Positions 53,666-62,028 of a stretch of 63,081 nucleotides of DNA are shown here, piece by piece; position 1 is the stretch's first letter; every line of letters starts with the position of its first letter. The stretch comes from Klebsiella pneumoniae. Its GTDB lineage: Bacteria > Verrucomicrobiota > Verrucomicrobiia > Limisphaerales > SXTU01. Location of the stretch: the NCBI GenBank assembly GCA_943330855.2, contig CALQJI020000023.1:1-63081 (forward strand), read 5' to 3'. The notes under the pieces are model-generated. The model saw nothing but the letters and a program-made list of their open reading frames with translations. It was not told the DNA's origin and searched no databases. A program made the translations under genes and the position numbers.

Positions 53666-54685
53666 TCAACCCGCCAGCAGCAGTTCGCGGATTTGCGCCA
53701 CACTGGCGGTGCCGGTGGTGCCGAGTTGGTGGATGACCACGGAGGCGGCGGCGTTCGCCAACTCGATGGCTTCGCGCAAGGTCGCGCCGGCGGCGAGGGC
53801 GGCGGTGAGGTTCGCGGTGACGGAATCGCCCGCGCCCACGATGTCGATTTCTCCACGCAAGGGCAGGCAGGGGACGTGTTCCACTTCGCCATTCGGAGCC
53901 GCGCCGAGGATGCCGCGTTCGGAGAGGGTGACGAAGACTTCGCGGCCGTTCTGCTTCGCAAGGGCGAGGGCGGCGTTTCCAATTTCCACAAGCGACGCGG
54001 CGGCGGGGAGGTTCGTCATCCGGCTCAACTCGGCGACGTTCATCTTGAAGGTGATGGGGGGCCAATCGCGCAGGCCGCGGCGGCTGTCGCCAAGGATGCG
54101 GAGCTGCGGCCGGGCCTCGGCGAGGCGTCCGAGCGTGGTGAGCAGCCCGCGCGTCACGACGCCGGTTTCGGGCACGTCCACTTGGTCGAGGACGATGATG
54201 ACCTGGAGTTGCGCGTCGGTGCGGAGGAGCTGCGCGGCCAATGCCGCTTCAACTGCGGGCGGCGTGGGCGTCCAGTTCTTGCTGTCGAGGCGGTTGAGTT
54301 CGACGGGCGCCTGGCCGGGGGCGACGACGAGTGGTTTGCAGTAGGTGAAGGTGCGGCGCTGCGGGGTGACGAGGAGGTTGCCGCGCACGCCGGGGACTTG
54401 AGCGATGGCGCGTTGCAGCTCGTAGCCTTCGCCATCCTCGCCGCAAAAGCCGATGGGGTGAATCACGCCGACGCCGAGGGCGGCGAGGTTGTTGAGGATG
54501 GTTCCCGCTCCGCCGGGCTGGGAGCGGACGCGCACGACGTTGTGGACGGGCAGGCCGGTCTCGATGGAGGTCTCGGCGCGCGCGGGATCAATCTCCAGAT
54601 AGCGGTCGAGGCAGAAATCGCCCACCAGCGCGAGGCGGAGGGACGGGTAACGGTCAGTGATTTCAGCGAAACGGGCTGGGGTCAT
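53666..54685 (-). CDS. PfkB-family sugar kinase, RfaE1/HldE-like
   Basis: The 339-residue protein has a ribokinase fold with QPGGAGTILNNLAALG near 55 and the C-terminal anion hole/catalytic motif IDIVGAGDSVTANLTAALAAG (GAGDS near 288). The opening LRLALVGDFCLDRYLE and the general length match the kinase domain of HldE (D-glycero-beta-D-manno-heptose-7-phosphate kinase) more than ribokinase. There is no nucleotidyltransferase domain fused. The next two genes upstream on the same strand are an unknown protein and a HAD phosphatase, an arrangement that could serve a heptose-like sugar pathway. The substrate is inferred. Confidence 0.82.
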   Translation of the reverse strand: MTPARFAEITDRYPSLRLALVGDFCLDRYLEIDPARAETSIETGLPVHNVVRVRSQPGGAGTILNNLAALGVGVIHPIGFCGEDGEGYELQRAIAQVPGVRGNLLVTPQRRTFTYCKPLVVAPGQAPVELNRLDSKNWTPTPPAVEAALAAQLLRTDAQLQVIIVLDQVDVPETGVVTRGLLTTLGRLAEARPQLRILGDSRRGLRDWPPITFKMNVAELSRMTNLPAAASLVEIGNAALALAKQNGREVFVTLSERGILGAAPNGEVEHVPCLPLRGEIDIVGAGDSVTANLTAALAAGATLREAIELANAAASVVIHQLGTTGTASVAQIRELLLAG

Positions 54686-54702
54686 GCGAAGAAAGGATTA
54701 GC

Positions 54703-54783
54703 CGCGAAAGGGCGCAGAGGACACAGAGGGGTAACTTGTCTCGCTTTCGGCTTTGCGCGCTTTGCGCCCTCTCGCGGCAAAAG
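54703..54783. repeat. Nonamer inverted repeat between the PfkB gene and its upstream neighbour
   Basis: The left arm begins GCCGCGAAAGGGCGCAGAG, and the reverse complement of the right arm begins GCCGCGAGAGGGCGCAAAG. Nine-base units such as GCTTTGCGC repeat within the right arm. The element fills the 106-base gap between two minus-strand genes and ends eight bases before the stop codon of the upstream gene. Confidence 0.7.
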
Positions 54784-54791
54784 TTCTCTCC

Positions 54792-55970
54792 TCACCACTG
54801 GTAGCGCGGTTCGGGGTTGGGGTCGCCGATGTCGGGGATATCCTTGGTGGCGGTGCGGCCGTGGAGGGTTTCCAGCTTGTGGAAGAGGTGGTGAAGGAAG
54901 GCCACGTTGTCGCACTGCGCGTAGTGCATCGCGCCGCCCATGCGGGAGAAGCTCTTGCAGAAGCGCAGGTAGTAAGCCGGGTTTTCCTTGGGTGGCTCGC
55001 CCTTGGTCCAGTCCCAGTTGCCGCCGTCCTGCAAGTCCACCACGTAGATGTTGTGGCCGCTGACGATGGGGCGAGCGGCTTGGAGGCGGAGGTTGTTGAC
55101 GCAACTGATGCTCTTCTCGAAGACCTGCGGGGCCATGATGGCCGAGCCGACGCTCAGGACCACGCCACCATCGAGCTTCTCCACCGAGCCGCCGAACAGC
55201 GCAAAGTCCACGCCCGCCGCGCGCCCGATGACGCCGCCGTTGAACCACGGATGGTTCGCGATGATGTCGTAGCCGATGCCAGGGTGGACGGTGAAGGGGA
55301 CTTCGTGGCGCGCGGCTTGCGCGAGCACGCTGCTGTTGCGGTGCGGGTGCGGGACGATGTGCTGGCCGGGCTTGAGGCTGAAGCGCTGGATGGCTTGGAG
55401 CAAGTCGGCGCGCGCGGCGGTGAGCGGGTGGCCTGGCTCGGCTTGAATCTGCTTCGTCAGCTCGGCCTCGGTGGGGATGAACGCGCCGTCCTCGTAGATG
55501 AACTTGCCGAGCGCCTTGCCGTAGCCGAAGCCGCGCACGGCCCCGGCCAACAACGCGAGGTGGATGAAGCGCCCCGTTTCGTCCCAGGTGCCGAAGTTGC
55601 CGGTGGCGACGTTGTCGCGGACGCTCTCGGTGGAGCGGCCCAACCAGGAAAATTCCCAGTCGTGAATCGTCCCGGCCCCGTTGGTCGCGAGGTGCGAGAG
55701 GAAGCCGCGGTCGAGCATCTGGCCGAGGAGGAGTTGCCCGCCGTTCTTCACGAGGTGCGCGCCGTAGATGAGCATCACGGCTGCGTCGCGTTCGAGCGCG
55801 GCCTTGATGTCCTTCGCGCAACGCTCGATGAGCGCGGCGTTGAAGTCGCTGACGGGCGGGGGCGCGGTGGTCGGCTCGATGAGCACCTCGTCCACGGTGC
55901 TCATGCTCTTGCGCTGCGCGAGCGGGAAGACGCGGATTTTGGCGAGGTCGAGGGGGACGGGAGGTTGCAT
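54792..55970 (-). CDS. Unknown conserved protein, possible deoxyhypusine-synthase-like fold
   Basis: I do not recognise this 392-residue protein with certainty. It has a strongly conserved-looking core: VMLIYGAHLVKNGGQLLLGQMLDRGFLSHLATNGAGTIHDWEFSWLGRSTESV, followed by VHPGIGYDIIANHPWFNGG and FALFGGSVEKLDGGVVLSVGSA. A NGAGTIHDWE-type motif with a conserved His-Asp recalls NAD-dependent deoxyhypusine-synthase-like bacterial proteins that lie near heptose or glycan genes. No signal peptide is present. It sits between a PfkB kinase and a HAD phosphatase on one strand. The start ATG at 55970 gives a natural N-terminus. Confidence 0.75.
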   Translation of the reverse strand: MQPPVPLDLAKIRVFPLAQRKSMSTVDEVLIEPTTAPPPVSDFNAALIERCAKDIKAALERDAAVMLIYGAHLVKNGGQLLLGQMLDRGFLSHLATNGAGTIHDWEFSWLGRSTESVRDNVATGNFGTWDETGRFIHLALLAGAVRGFGYGKALGKFIYEDGAFIPTEAELTKQIQAEPGHPLTAARADLLQAIQRFSLKPGQHIVPHPHRNSSVLAQAARHEVPFTVHPGIGYDIIANHPWFNGGVIGRAAGVDFALFGGSVEKLDGGVVLSVGSAIMAPQVFEKSISCVNNLRLQAARPIVSGHNIYVVDLQDGGNWDWTKGEPPKENPAYYLRFCKSFSRMGGAMHYAQCDNVAFLHHLFHKLETLHGRTATKDIPDIGDPNPEPRYQW

Positions 55971-55984
55971 CGGAGTTCGGAAAG

Positions 55985-56815
55985 TTAGCGGTCGCCCAGC
56001 AGCAGCTTCACCAGTTGCGCTTCGCACTGGTAATCAGGAATCACCAAGTCCGCCCCCGCCGCGATGAGTTGCGTGCGCTTCTGCTCGTGGATTTTGCCGG
56101 AGCCGATTTCCGTCTCGTCGCTGGCCACGGCGACAGCGAGGCCGCCGAGTTCCTTCGTGTGGTGCAGCTCGACAGGGCCATCGCCGAAGGAGAGCAGTTG
56201 CGCGCCGGAGATGCCTTCCTCGCGCAGGATGCGGTCGAAGACCTCGCCTTTGGAGAAGGGCGGCGTGTTCTCATGTCCGCCGTGGATGCGGCCATCGAAG
56301 TAGCGCGCGAGGTCCAGCAGCGCGGCTTCCTGCTTCACGAACGGCTCGAGCGTGGCACTCAGGATGTAGAGCTTCAGGCCGCGTTCGCGCAGGCGCTCGA
56401 TGAGTGCGCGACCACCGGGGACCACGAAGCTGTCCGGGCTGGCCCCGTCGCGGATTTGCTGACTGCGGCGGGCGATGTCGCGTTCGAGCCGCAGCGTGTA
56501 TTCGGCGAGGTAGCATTGCGGCTCGCGCACCTGGCCGCCGCGCGCGCCGACGCGTTCGGCGAAGCGCACCATCTGGTGGATGGTCTGCCGGCCGTTGAAG
56601 GAGATGATTTCCGCCATCAGCGCGGCGCGCAGCGCGGCGGGGTCTTCGTCGGCGCGGGCGGGGAGCATCTCCAGGAACATCGCCAGCATGATGTCCGGCC
56701 AGCCGTGGCGGATGAGCGAGAGCGTGCCATCGAAGTCGAAGACCGCGTGGGTGAGGCCGGGCCGCGGGGCGAAGGCGGGGCAAATCTCGATTGTGGGGCT
56801 GGCGGTGGCGGGCAT
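55985..56815 (-). CDS. HAD-superfamily phosphatase (phosphoglycolate/phosphoserine-like)
   Basis: The 276-residue protein opens its fold at FDFDGTLSLIRHGW (about 26-39) with both catalytic aspartates. It has a helical C1 cap, the second motif LYILSATLEPF, a third-motif Lys in SKGEVFDRIL and the acidic SFGDGPVEL. The cap is longer than in phosphoglycolate phosphatases. The start MPATASPT at 56815 is the last ATG before the fold; the frame is open much further upstream but through non-conserved sequence. It ends 14 bases before the unknown gene starts, so the three minus-strand genes probably form one unit. Confidence 0.82.
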   Translation of the reverse strand: MPATASPTIEICPAFAPRPGLTHAVFDFDGTLSLIRHGWPDIMLAMFLEMLPARADEDPAALRAALMAEIISFNGRQTIHQMVRFAERVGARGGQVREPQCYLAEYTLRLERDIARRSQQIRDGASPDSFVVPGGRALIERLRERGLKLYILSATLEPFVKQEAALLDLARYFDGRIHGGHENTPPFSKGEVFDRILREEGISGAQLLSFGDGPVELHHTKELGGLAVAVASDETEIGSGKIHEQKRTQLIAAGADLVIPDYQCEAQLVKLLLGDR

Positions 56816-57253
56816 CGGCACGGCGGAGTTAAAGGCAGGAGAGTTGAGTTGGCAACGCGGGCGTGGAGGCACACCGATTCGGGGCGGAGCAGAGATGGGG
56901 AAGCTGGTGGTTGGGAAAGGAGCTGTGTTCCCTGAGTTTGCGCGGGAGGAACGGCTAGAACAGTGCGGATGCAGCCGACAACCCACCCCTGAGAAACTTT
57001 CTCCGGCCCGGGGGCGCGGAATTCGCCCGCACCACGGCTGAATGAGCGGCAAGGGAATCCCCCCCAAGGAAATTCATTCCTCCGCCTCAATTCCTTGCCC
57101 ACCATTCCCTTGCCACCGCTGGGTAGATACGCCCTGGCTTCGGCGCGGGTTTCTGAATTTCATCTCGCAGCAGCCAGTCAGCCGAAGCACGCTGAAATTG
57201 TGGCGCGGGTGAAACGGAGTTTTTCACCGCGCAGCCAGTCCAATTGCCCGTTC
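56816..57253. other. 438-base non-coding stretch with a periodic palindrome
   Basis: No gene is supported here. GGCAAGGGAAT (57048-57058) is perfectly inverted as ATTCCCTTGCC (57104-57114), with a smaller nested pair AAGGAAATT/AATTCCTT. The right half reads as 14-base units (ATTCCTTGCCCACC and ATTCCCTTGCCACC), which is twice the heptad period. Frames from both neighbouring genes run open through this stretch but without conserved sequence. Confidence 0.5.
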
Positions 57254-59005
57254 GTGAACGCCGACGCCAATCCCTTTGACCCGACCCGCTGGCGGGCCGT
57301 GCGAGCGGGGCAACCGCCGCCGGAGGAGCCCCCCGCGCTCGTCGGCGAGCCGCCGGATGTGGTGCGTGTGGCCTTCTTTGGCGTGCTCTCCGTGGTGCTC
57401 CTGATACTCGGCACGCTCCTGCCAGCAAACTTGAAATCCCTCCACCCCGCCTTGCTAGCGCGGGCTGGCCACGGAACTCCGACTGCCGCCAGCCTCGGCC
57501 TCGCGGCGGTGACCGCGCAGCGGCCGGGCGTCGCCAAGCTCGCGCTCGCGGCGGCGGTGACGGTGAAGGATGAGCAAGTCCCGAAGCTCACGGCGGAACT
57601 CGCGGCCCTCGGAGCGCGGCGCGGCTGGACGACTTGGGGCGGGCGTGACGCGTTCATCGAGTCGGTCTTCAAGGACAAGGAAATCTCCCGGCCCGCCAGC
57701 GAGGACATCCTCCCGGTCCTGCTCTCGGAGACGAACCGCGCGTTGCTGCGCGAGCATCTGGCGGCGGCGCGTTCGCCCGGGGTGCAGGCGATTCTCCAGA
57801 CGCGCCAGCTGTCCAGCACGACGCAGTTCATCCCGGTGGGACGGCCCGGCGGGCAGCCGTTCGAGACGACGATTCTGCTGACGGCGTTGCTCTATCAAGG
57901 CGAGCGCTTCGCCCCGCTCCTCGCCGCCGACCTCCGCGCCATCGCCGAGAAGGCCAACGAGACGCGGCTCGCGGGCGAGTGGGAAGCCGTCTGCATGGAC
58001 CTGCTCACGCTGGCCCGGCGGATGGACTGGATGCAGCTCTCTGAACTGGTGCGCGTCCTGCCGAACGCGAACGCGTTGAGCGACTTTGTGCAGCTCACGA
58101 AGGCCGCGCCGGACAACCTCCCGGTGCTCTACACCGCCGCGCTGCTCACGCGCGCGCCGGACCAGGTCGCCGGCTATCTGCTGCGCTTCGGCAAGGCGGG
58201 CGCGGGCGACTTGACGCTGGCGCTGGCGCACGGCGAGGGCGCGGTGCGGCTGCTGTTGGAACGCGGCTTACCGCTCGGGCCGACGCGCGCGACGCCGGGT
58301 TTCCTTGCGGGCTGGGCGCTGGCGGCCCCGCGCGGGATGCTCGCGGCGAAGGTGATTTGTTTCCTGCTGGCCGGGCTGGGATTTTTTTTAGTGTGGAGCG
58401 AACTGTCGCCCGTCAGAAACGGCAGCCGCGCGGCAGCAGGCGTGCGGGTGATTCACGGGCAGCGCGCCGCGGTGGGGCTGGGGCTGGCGTTGATGCTGTT
58501 GGCGGCGGGCGAACCGTTCCTGCTCAAGCCGCTGGGCTCGCCGGAATTTCGCCTCCGCCTCAAGCTGCCGGTGTTCACCAATTCACCGGTGCCGAACCAA
58601 AAAACTGATAGTGCAACGAAACTGAAACCACGTATGGAACTCTCCACCATCCTGAGCATCGGGCTCTTCGCCGGACTGCAAGTGGCCGTGTATGCGGTCT
58701 GCCTGATGAAGATTCGCGAAATCGAAATGTCCACCGCGTCGCCCCAACTCAAGCTGCGACTCATGGAGAACGAGGAGAACCTCTTCGACTCCGGCCTCTA
58801 CGTCGGCATCGCCGGCACCGCCTGCGCGCTGGTGATGCAGGTCGTGCAAGTCATCGAGGCGAACCTGCTGGCGGCCTACGCCTCGAACCTCTTCGGCATC
58901 GTGTGCGTGGCGCTGGTGAAGATTCGCCACGTCCGCGCGGCCAAGCGGCGGCTCATCGTGGAGTGCCAAGAGACGGCCTCGGAGCGGCAGACCGTAGCGG
59001 CTTGA
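57254..59005 (+). CDS. Large membrane protein, unknown
   Basis: I do not recognise a family. From a GTG at 57254 (VNADANPFDPTRW) the protein is 583 residues. It has one membrane helix near 40-62 (VAFFGVLSVVLLILGTLL), a soluble helical middle (about 70-380) and five hydrophobic segments toward the C-terminus, including ICFLLAGLGFFLVW and the GIAGTACALVMQVVQV pair. The frame is open 159 bases further upstream through a palindromic array, and I exclude that part. It is followed, across a heptad element, by a membrane-anchored coiled-coil gene on the same strand, so the two may work together. Confidence 0.65.
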   Translation: MNADANPFDPTRWRAVRAGQPPPEEPPALVGEPPDVVRVAFFGVLSVVLLILGTLLPANLKSLHPALLARAGHGTPTAASLGLAAVTAQRPGVAKLALAAAVTVKDEQVPKLTAELAALGARRGWTTWGGRDAFIESVFKDKEISRPASEDILPVLLSETNRALLREHLAAARSPGVQAILQTRQLSSTTQFIPVGRPGGQPFETTILLTALLYQGERFAPLLAADLRAIAEKANETRLAGEWEAVCMDLLTLARRMDWMQLSELVRVLPNANALSDFVQLTKAAPDNLPVLYTAALLTRAPDQVAGYLLRFGKAGAGDLTLALAHGEGAVRLLLERGLPLGPTRATPGFLAGWALAAPRGMLAAKVICFLLAGLGFFLVWSELSPVRNGSRAAAGVRVIHGQRAAVGLGLALMLLAAGEPFLLKPLGSPEFRLRLKLPVFTNSPVPNQKTDSATKLKPRMELSTILSIGLFAGLQVAVYAVCLMKIREIEMSTASPQLKLRLMENEENLFDSGLYVGIAGTACALVMQVVQVIEANLLAAYASNLFGIVCVALVKIRHVRAAKRRLIVECQETASERQTVAA

Positions 59006-59007
59006 AA

Positions 59008-59188
59008 GGGAATGCCCAATTCCCAATGACGCCATGACCAATCAATGCGCAATTCCCAATCCCCGGTGGCGGTGTGACCGGGCAGGCACGTCGAGTGGGC
59101 GCGGACAAATGGTGAGCCACGACCTGCCCATTGGGCATTCAAGCGTGGGCATTCATTGGGAATTTGGCATTGGGCATTGGGCATTCCC
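59008..59188. repeat. Heptad inverted-repeat element between two membrane-protein genes
   Basis: GGGAATGCCCAAT (59008-59020) is perfectly inverted at 59176-59188. Both arms are heptad arrays (AATTCCC-type units on the left, GGCATTG-type units on the right). Between them is a unique ~75-base core. It fills almost the entire 198-base gap and ends 15 bases before the next start codon. Confidence 0.75.
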
Positions 59189-59203
59189 TCCGGAGGTTCG
59201 GCC

Positions 59204-60799
59204 ATGAACAAGACCCTGCTCCTCATCATCTGCGATTTCCTCCTGCTCAACCTCCTAGCCCTCACGCGCTGGGACAAGGTCGAGCCGCCGCCCAATCGCA
59301 AACCGCCAGTGCCCGAGGTCAGCGCCGCGCGCCAGAACCAGGACCTCGTGGACATGATGAAACTCTCGCTCGAACAAGAGCAGGCCACGCGCAACCAGCT
59401 CCAGCAGCGGCTCCAGTTCGCCGAGGCGGACTCGCAGACGCGCGCGCAGACGCTCACGCAGTTGCAGGCGCAGAAGAGCCAGTTGGAGACGAACCTCAAG
59501 CAGTCGCAGACGGCGGCGCAGGACTTGTCCCAGCGCTACGCGTCCGCCACGAAGCAAGTGGCCGACGCCAAGCAACAACAAGACGCGCTCACCGCCGCCA
59601 TCAAGAACGTCGAGGCCGAAAAGGCTCAGATGCAGCAAACCGTCGCAGCCAAGCAGGCGGAGATTCAGAAGCAGCAGACCGCGCTGGTGGACTTGGGCAA
59701 ACAGCAAGCCGCAGCGGCGCAGCAAGCTGCCAATCTCGCGACCACGGTGAAGGTCGTGCAGGCCGAGAAAGATTTGATTCGCGACCAGTTGGAGAAGCAG
59801 ATGCAGGCCGCGCTCGCCGCGAAGCAGGCCGAGTTGGAGAAACAACAGGCCGCGCTGGCGGACTTGGAGAAGCAGCGCCAAGCCGCCGCCGCCCAGGCCA
59901 CGCAGTTCGCCACCGCCGCGAAAGTCGCCGAGACCGAGCGGAATCTGCTGCGCGAGAACTTGACCGACTTGAAGAAGGAGGTCGCCGTCGTGCGGCTGGA
60001 GAAGGATCAGTTGCAATCGCAGACCGCCCGCTTGAGCGAGGGCGTCGGGCAGCTCGCCGCGAAGTCCGGCGAGCTGGCCAAGGAGATTCGCGAGAACACG
60101 CCCATCAACATGAACCTGATGTTCAGCGAGTTCCTCAGCAACCGCGTGGACGTGTCCATCTCCGCGCAGCAGAACGTGCTCCTCGGCTCCGGCGACCGCC
60201 TCAAAGACACCAAGAGCGTGCTCGTCCACGACGGGCGCACGGTCATGGCCATCCTGCACGTCACCGACACGCCGTTCTCGCTGACCACGCCGTTGGGCAT
60301 GGACCGCATCCTCGCGCGCGTGGCGAGGCCGCCGCAGGCGCTCGCGAGCGGCGCGTTGACCTTCATCACCGCCGACCCGCGCCTCGCCGTCATTCCCGTG
60401 GACGCCCAGCAGGCGCTGGCGTTGGGCGTGAAGATGTATCCGGTGGCGAAGAACCCGTTCAAGTTCACCGAGGCGGTGCTGGTGAACCGCGGCGGCAAGC
60501 ACTACGGCGAGGTTGAGTTCAAGCTCGACGCGCGCACGCCGGACTACGTGAAGATGCGCAACCGCATCCTGAGCCGCGTGCTGCAAGGCGAGTTCTCCCC
60601 CTCGACCGGCGACATCGTCCTGAGCAAGACCGGCGAGTTCCTGGGCGTGATGGTGAACGCGGACTACTGCGCGGTGGTGCGGACCTTCGAGACGCTGCCC
60701 GGCTACGCCTTCGATGTGAAGACCAGCTCCGACATGGTGCGCAACCGGCTAGTGGAGCTAGGCACGCGCGTGACGCGGCTACCGTTTGCGTTGCAGTGA
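59204..60799 (+). CDS. Membrane-anchored coiled-coil protein with degenerate trypsin-like domain
   Basis: A single N-terminal membrane helix (MNKTLLLIICDFLLLNLLAL) is followed by a Gln/Ala/Lys-rich coiled coil from about 40 to 290 (repeats such as KQAEIQKQQTALVDLGKQQ). The C-terminal ~230 residues look beta-rich. SVLVHDGRTVMAILHV and GDIVLSKTGEFLGVMVNADY resemble the edges of trypsin-like serine proteases, but the GDSGG nucleophile motif reads STGDIVLSKTG and the catalytic His is absent. It is thus probably an inactive, binding version. The 531-residue protein is the last + strand gene before the tRNA. Confidence 0.65.
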   Translation: MNKTLLLIICDFLLLNLLALTRWDKVEPPPNRKPPVPEVSAARQNQDLVDMMKLSLEQEQATRNQLQQRLQFAEADSQTRAQTLTQLQAQKSQLETNLKQSQTAAQDLSQRYASATKQVADAKQQQDALTAAIKNVEAEKAQMQQTVAAKQAEIQKQQTALVDLGKQQAAAAQQAANLATTVKVVQAEKDLIRDQLEKQMQAALAAKQAELEKQQAALADLEKQRQAAAAQATQFATAAKVAETERNLLRENLTDLKKEVAVVRLEKDQLQSQTARLSEGVGQLAAKSGELAKEIRENTPINMNLMFSEFLSNRVDVSISAQQNVLLGSGDRLKDTKSVLVHDGRTVMAILHVTDTPFSLTTPLGMDRILARVARPPQALASGALTFITADPRLAVIPVDAQQALALGVKMYPVAKNPFKFTEAVLVNRGGKHYGEVEFKLDARTPDYVKMRNRILSRVLQGEFSPSTGDIVLSKTGEFLGVMVNADYCAVVRTFETLPGYAFDVKTSSDMVRNRLVELGTRVTRLPFALQ

Positions 60800-60896
60800 T
60801 GTCTGGTCCCTGGCCTCGCCGGAAGTGAAAGGGGAGTTTTTCGTGCCCCAAACTGCTGGCAACTCTACTGGCGCGGGTGCTTGGGGAGATGGAAGT

Positions 60897-60914
60897 CCCC
60901 TGTAAACAAAGGGG
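60897..60914 (-). terminator. Weak hairpin downstream of tRNA-Asn
   Basis: CCCCT and AGGGG arms (60897-60901 and 60910-60914) enclose an eight-base AT-rich loop, about ten bases past the 3' end of the tRNA on its strand. The stem is short and there is no clear U-tract, so this is only a weak candidate. Confidence 0.25.
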
Positions 60915-60922
60915 AAAGAAGA

Positions 60923-60997
60923 TGGCTCCAAAGGTAGGACTCGAACCTACAACATTCCGGTTAACAGCCGGATGCTCTACCATTGAGCTACTTTGGA
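60923..60997 (-). tRNA. tRNA-Asn (GTT)
   Basis: On the minus strand the acceptor TCCAAAG pairs with CTTTGGA. The D arm is GCTCAATGGTAGAGC, the anticodon arm TCCGG-CTGTTAA-CCGGA gives GTT, and the T arm is GTAGG-TTCGAGT-CCTAC. The discriminator is G and the CCA end is encoded. The total is 75 bases with CCA and all stems pair fully, so this gene is intact. Confidence 0.95.
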
Positions 60998-61089
60998 ACT
61001 CGAAAGCTCGGAGAAAATACAAATCCCCCCCCGCTGAGTCAATAGGTCCGTTGGACAAACCGTCGCAATCGTGAAATTTCACCGACGAA

Positions 61090-61134
61090 TGGAGCCAGTG
61101 GTCGGGATTGAACCGACGACCGACGGTTTACAAA
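61090..61134 (-). other. Truncated tRNA-Thr (TGT), probable attachment site
   Basis: The minus strand carries, from the 3' end, CCA, the 3' acceptor strand CACTGGC, a perfect T arm (GTCGG-TTCAATC-CCGAC), a short variable loop, the 3' anticodon stem ACCGT and the loop TTTGTAA with anticodon TGT. The sequence then departs: no D arm or 5' acceptor follows. The break at the anticodon stem is the standard product of tyrosine-recombinase integration, which leaves a 3' tRNA half as attL/attR. The next residues pair poorly (four of five, one of them a wobble), which fits a crossover near this stem. Confidence 0.8.
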
Positions 61135-62028
61135 TCCATAATGGGGCTTGCGCGACGGTGCGTTAAAGGTGCATTAACACGTAATAAATACGGGCTTAAA
61201 ACGCACTTTGCCCATTTTTCAGTAAAGGTCGTAAAAGCGCACGGAAACGCACTTCCACTGTTGCATTCTGTTGCATTAGTTAGTCTCGTCTAACTCAGTG
61301 GCGGAGATGAGCTCGGCTCCAATGCGTTCAAAAGAGGACTGCCGGGAAGTGCGCCGCGAGCGTCAACGGCGTTCACAGTGGGGGCGGGAGGCGAAGGATT
61401 GTCGGACGGTTCCACGGGAAGCCCCCCCCCCGCAACTTGGGGGGTGCCGGCGGGTGCGCGGTGACAAGGGGGAGGTGGGGTTTCTCAATCGGCCAAGATT
61501 TCCACTCCTCTCATCGAGTGGCGGGCATTCGGATGCGCGTTCGCAGGGTTTATGGATGGCACAGTGGCTCCATGCAGAAGCTCAACATCCCACGGTGTTC
61601 GCACCGGAAGCCCATTCTTACGACTGCCGGGATTACGGACGCCGGGTCGGCGACGACCTAGCGTTCTTCGCCATGCTGTGCCCGCCTGACGTTGTGGTGA
61701 AGCTCGGCCCGCGCACGCCGATGGCAGGAGGCACCCGGAAAGCTTCGTGGGGTGGGCCTTGGGCATGGGGGCAGGTGTTCGTGGTGTGTCTATGCATGGG
61801 TTTTCGAGTTCGGACGCGATTTTTCGCCAGCGGTCTGAACGGCTCAGTCATGCTTTCTGATCTGGCCACCCGCCTTTTCTGGCCACGTTCTTGATTGCCT
61901 TTGAAAGGGCTAGAAATATCCTCGCACAACGCCATGCACTGTAGCGACCCCTTCAGAGAAGCCACCGCCAACAGCACTCTCGTAAATTGCCTCCGGGTCG
62001 GCGTCGGCACGCTTTTTGACTAATCCCC
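61135..62028. other. Gene-poor stretch at the edge of the presumed island
   Basis: About 0.9 kb separates the tRNA-Thr fragment from hsdM. It is more AT-rich near 61150-61280 than the rest of the window, and has CGCAC and GTTGCAT direct repeats. It carries a C9 run at 61426-61434. Open frames exist (for example 61298-61894) but their products are Arg/Ser/Gly-rich with no recognisable domain. I see no integrase gene here. Confidence 0.5.

Noticed and set aside
60923..60997. tRNA-Asn as the integration target
   Set aside because: The tRNA-Asn is complete with intact stems and CCA. The broken tRNA is the adjacent Thr one.
61426..61434. C9 run as a phase-variable switch
   Set aside because: It is not inside a supported gene, so phase variation cannot be argued. 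It could also be a sequencing artefact.
61298..61894. A 198-residue frame between the tRNA fragment and hsdM
   Set aside because: The product has no recognisable motif, an odd Arg/Ser/Gly/Trp-rich composition, and crosses the C9 run. I do not accept it as a gene.
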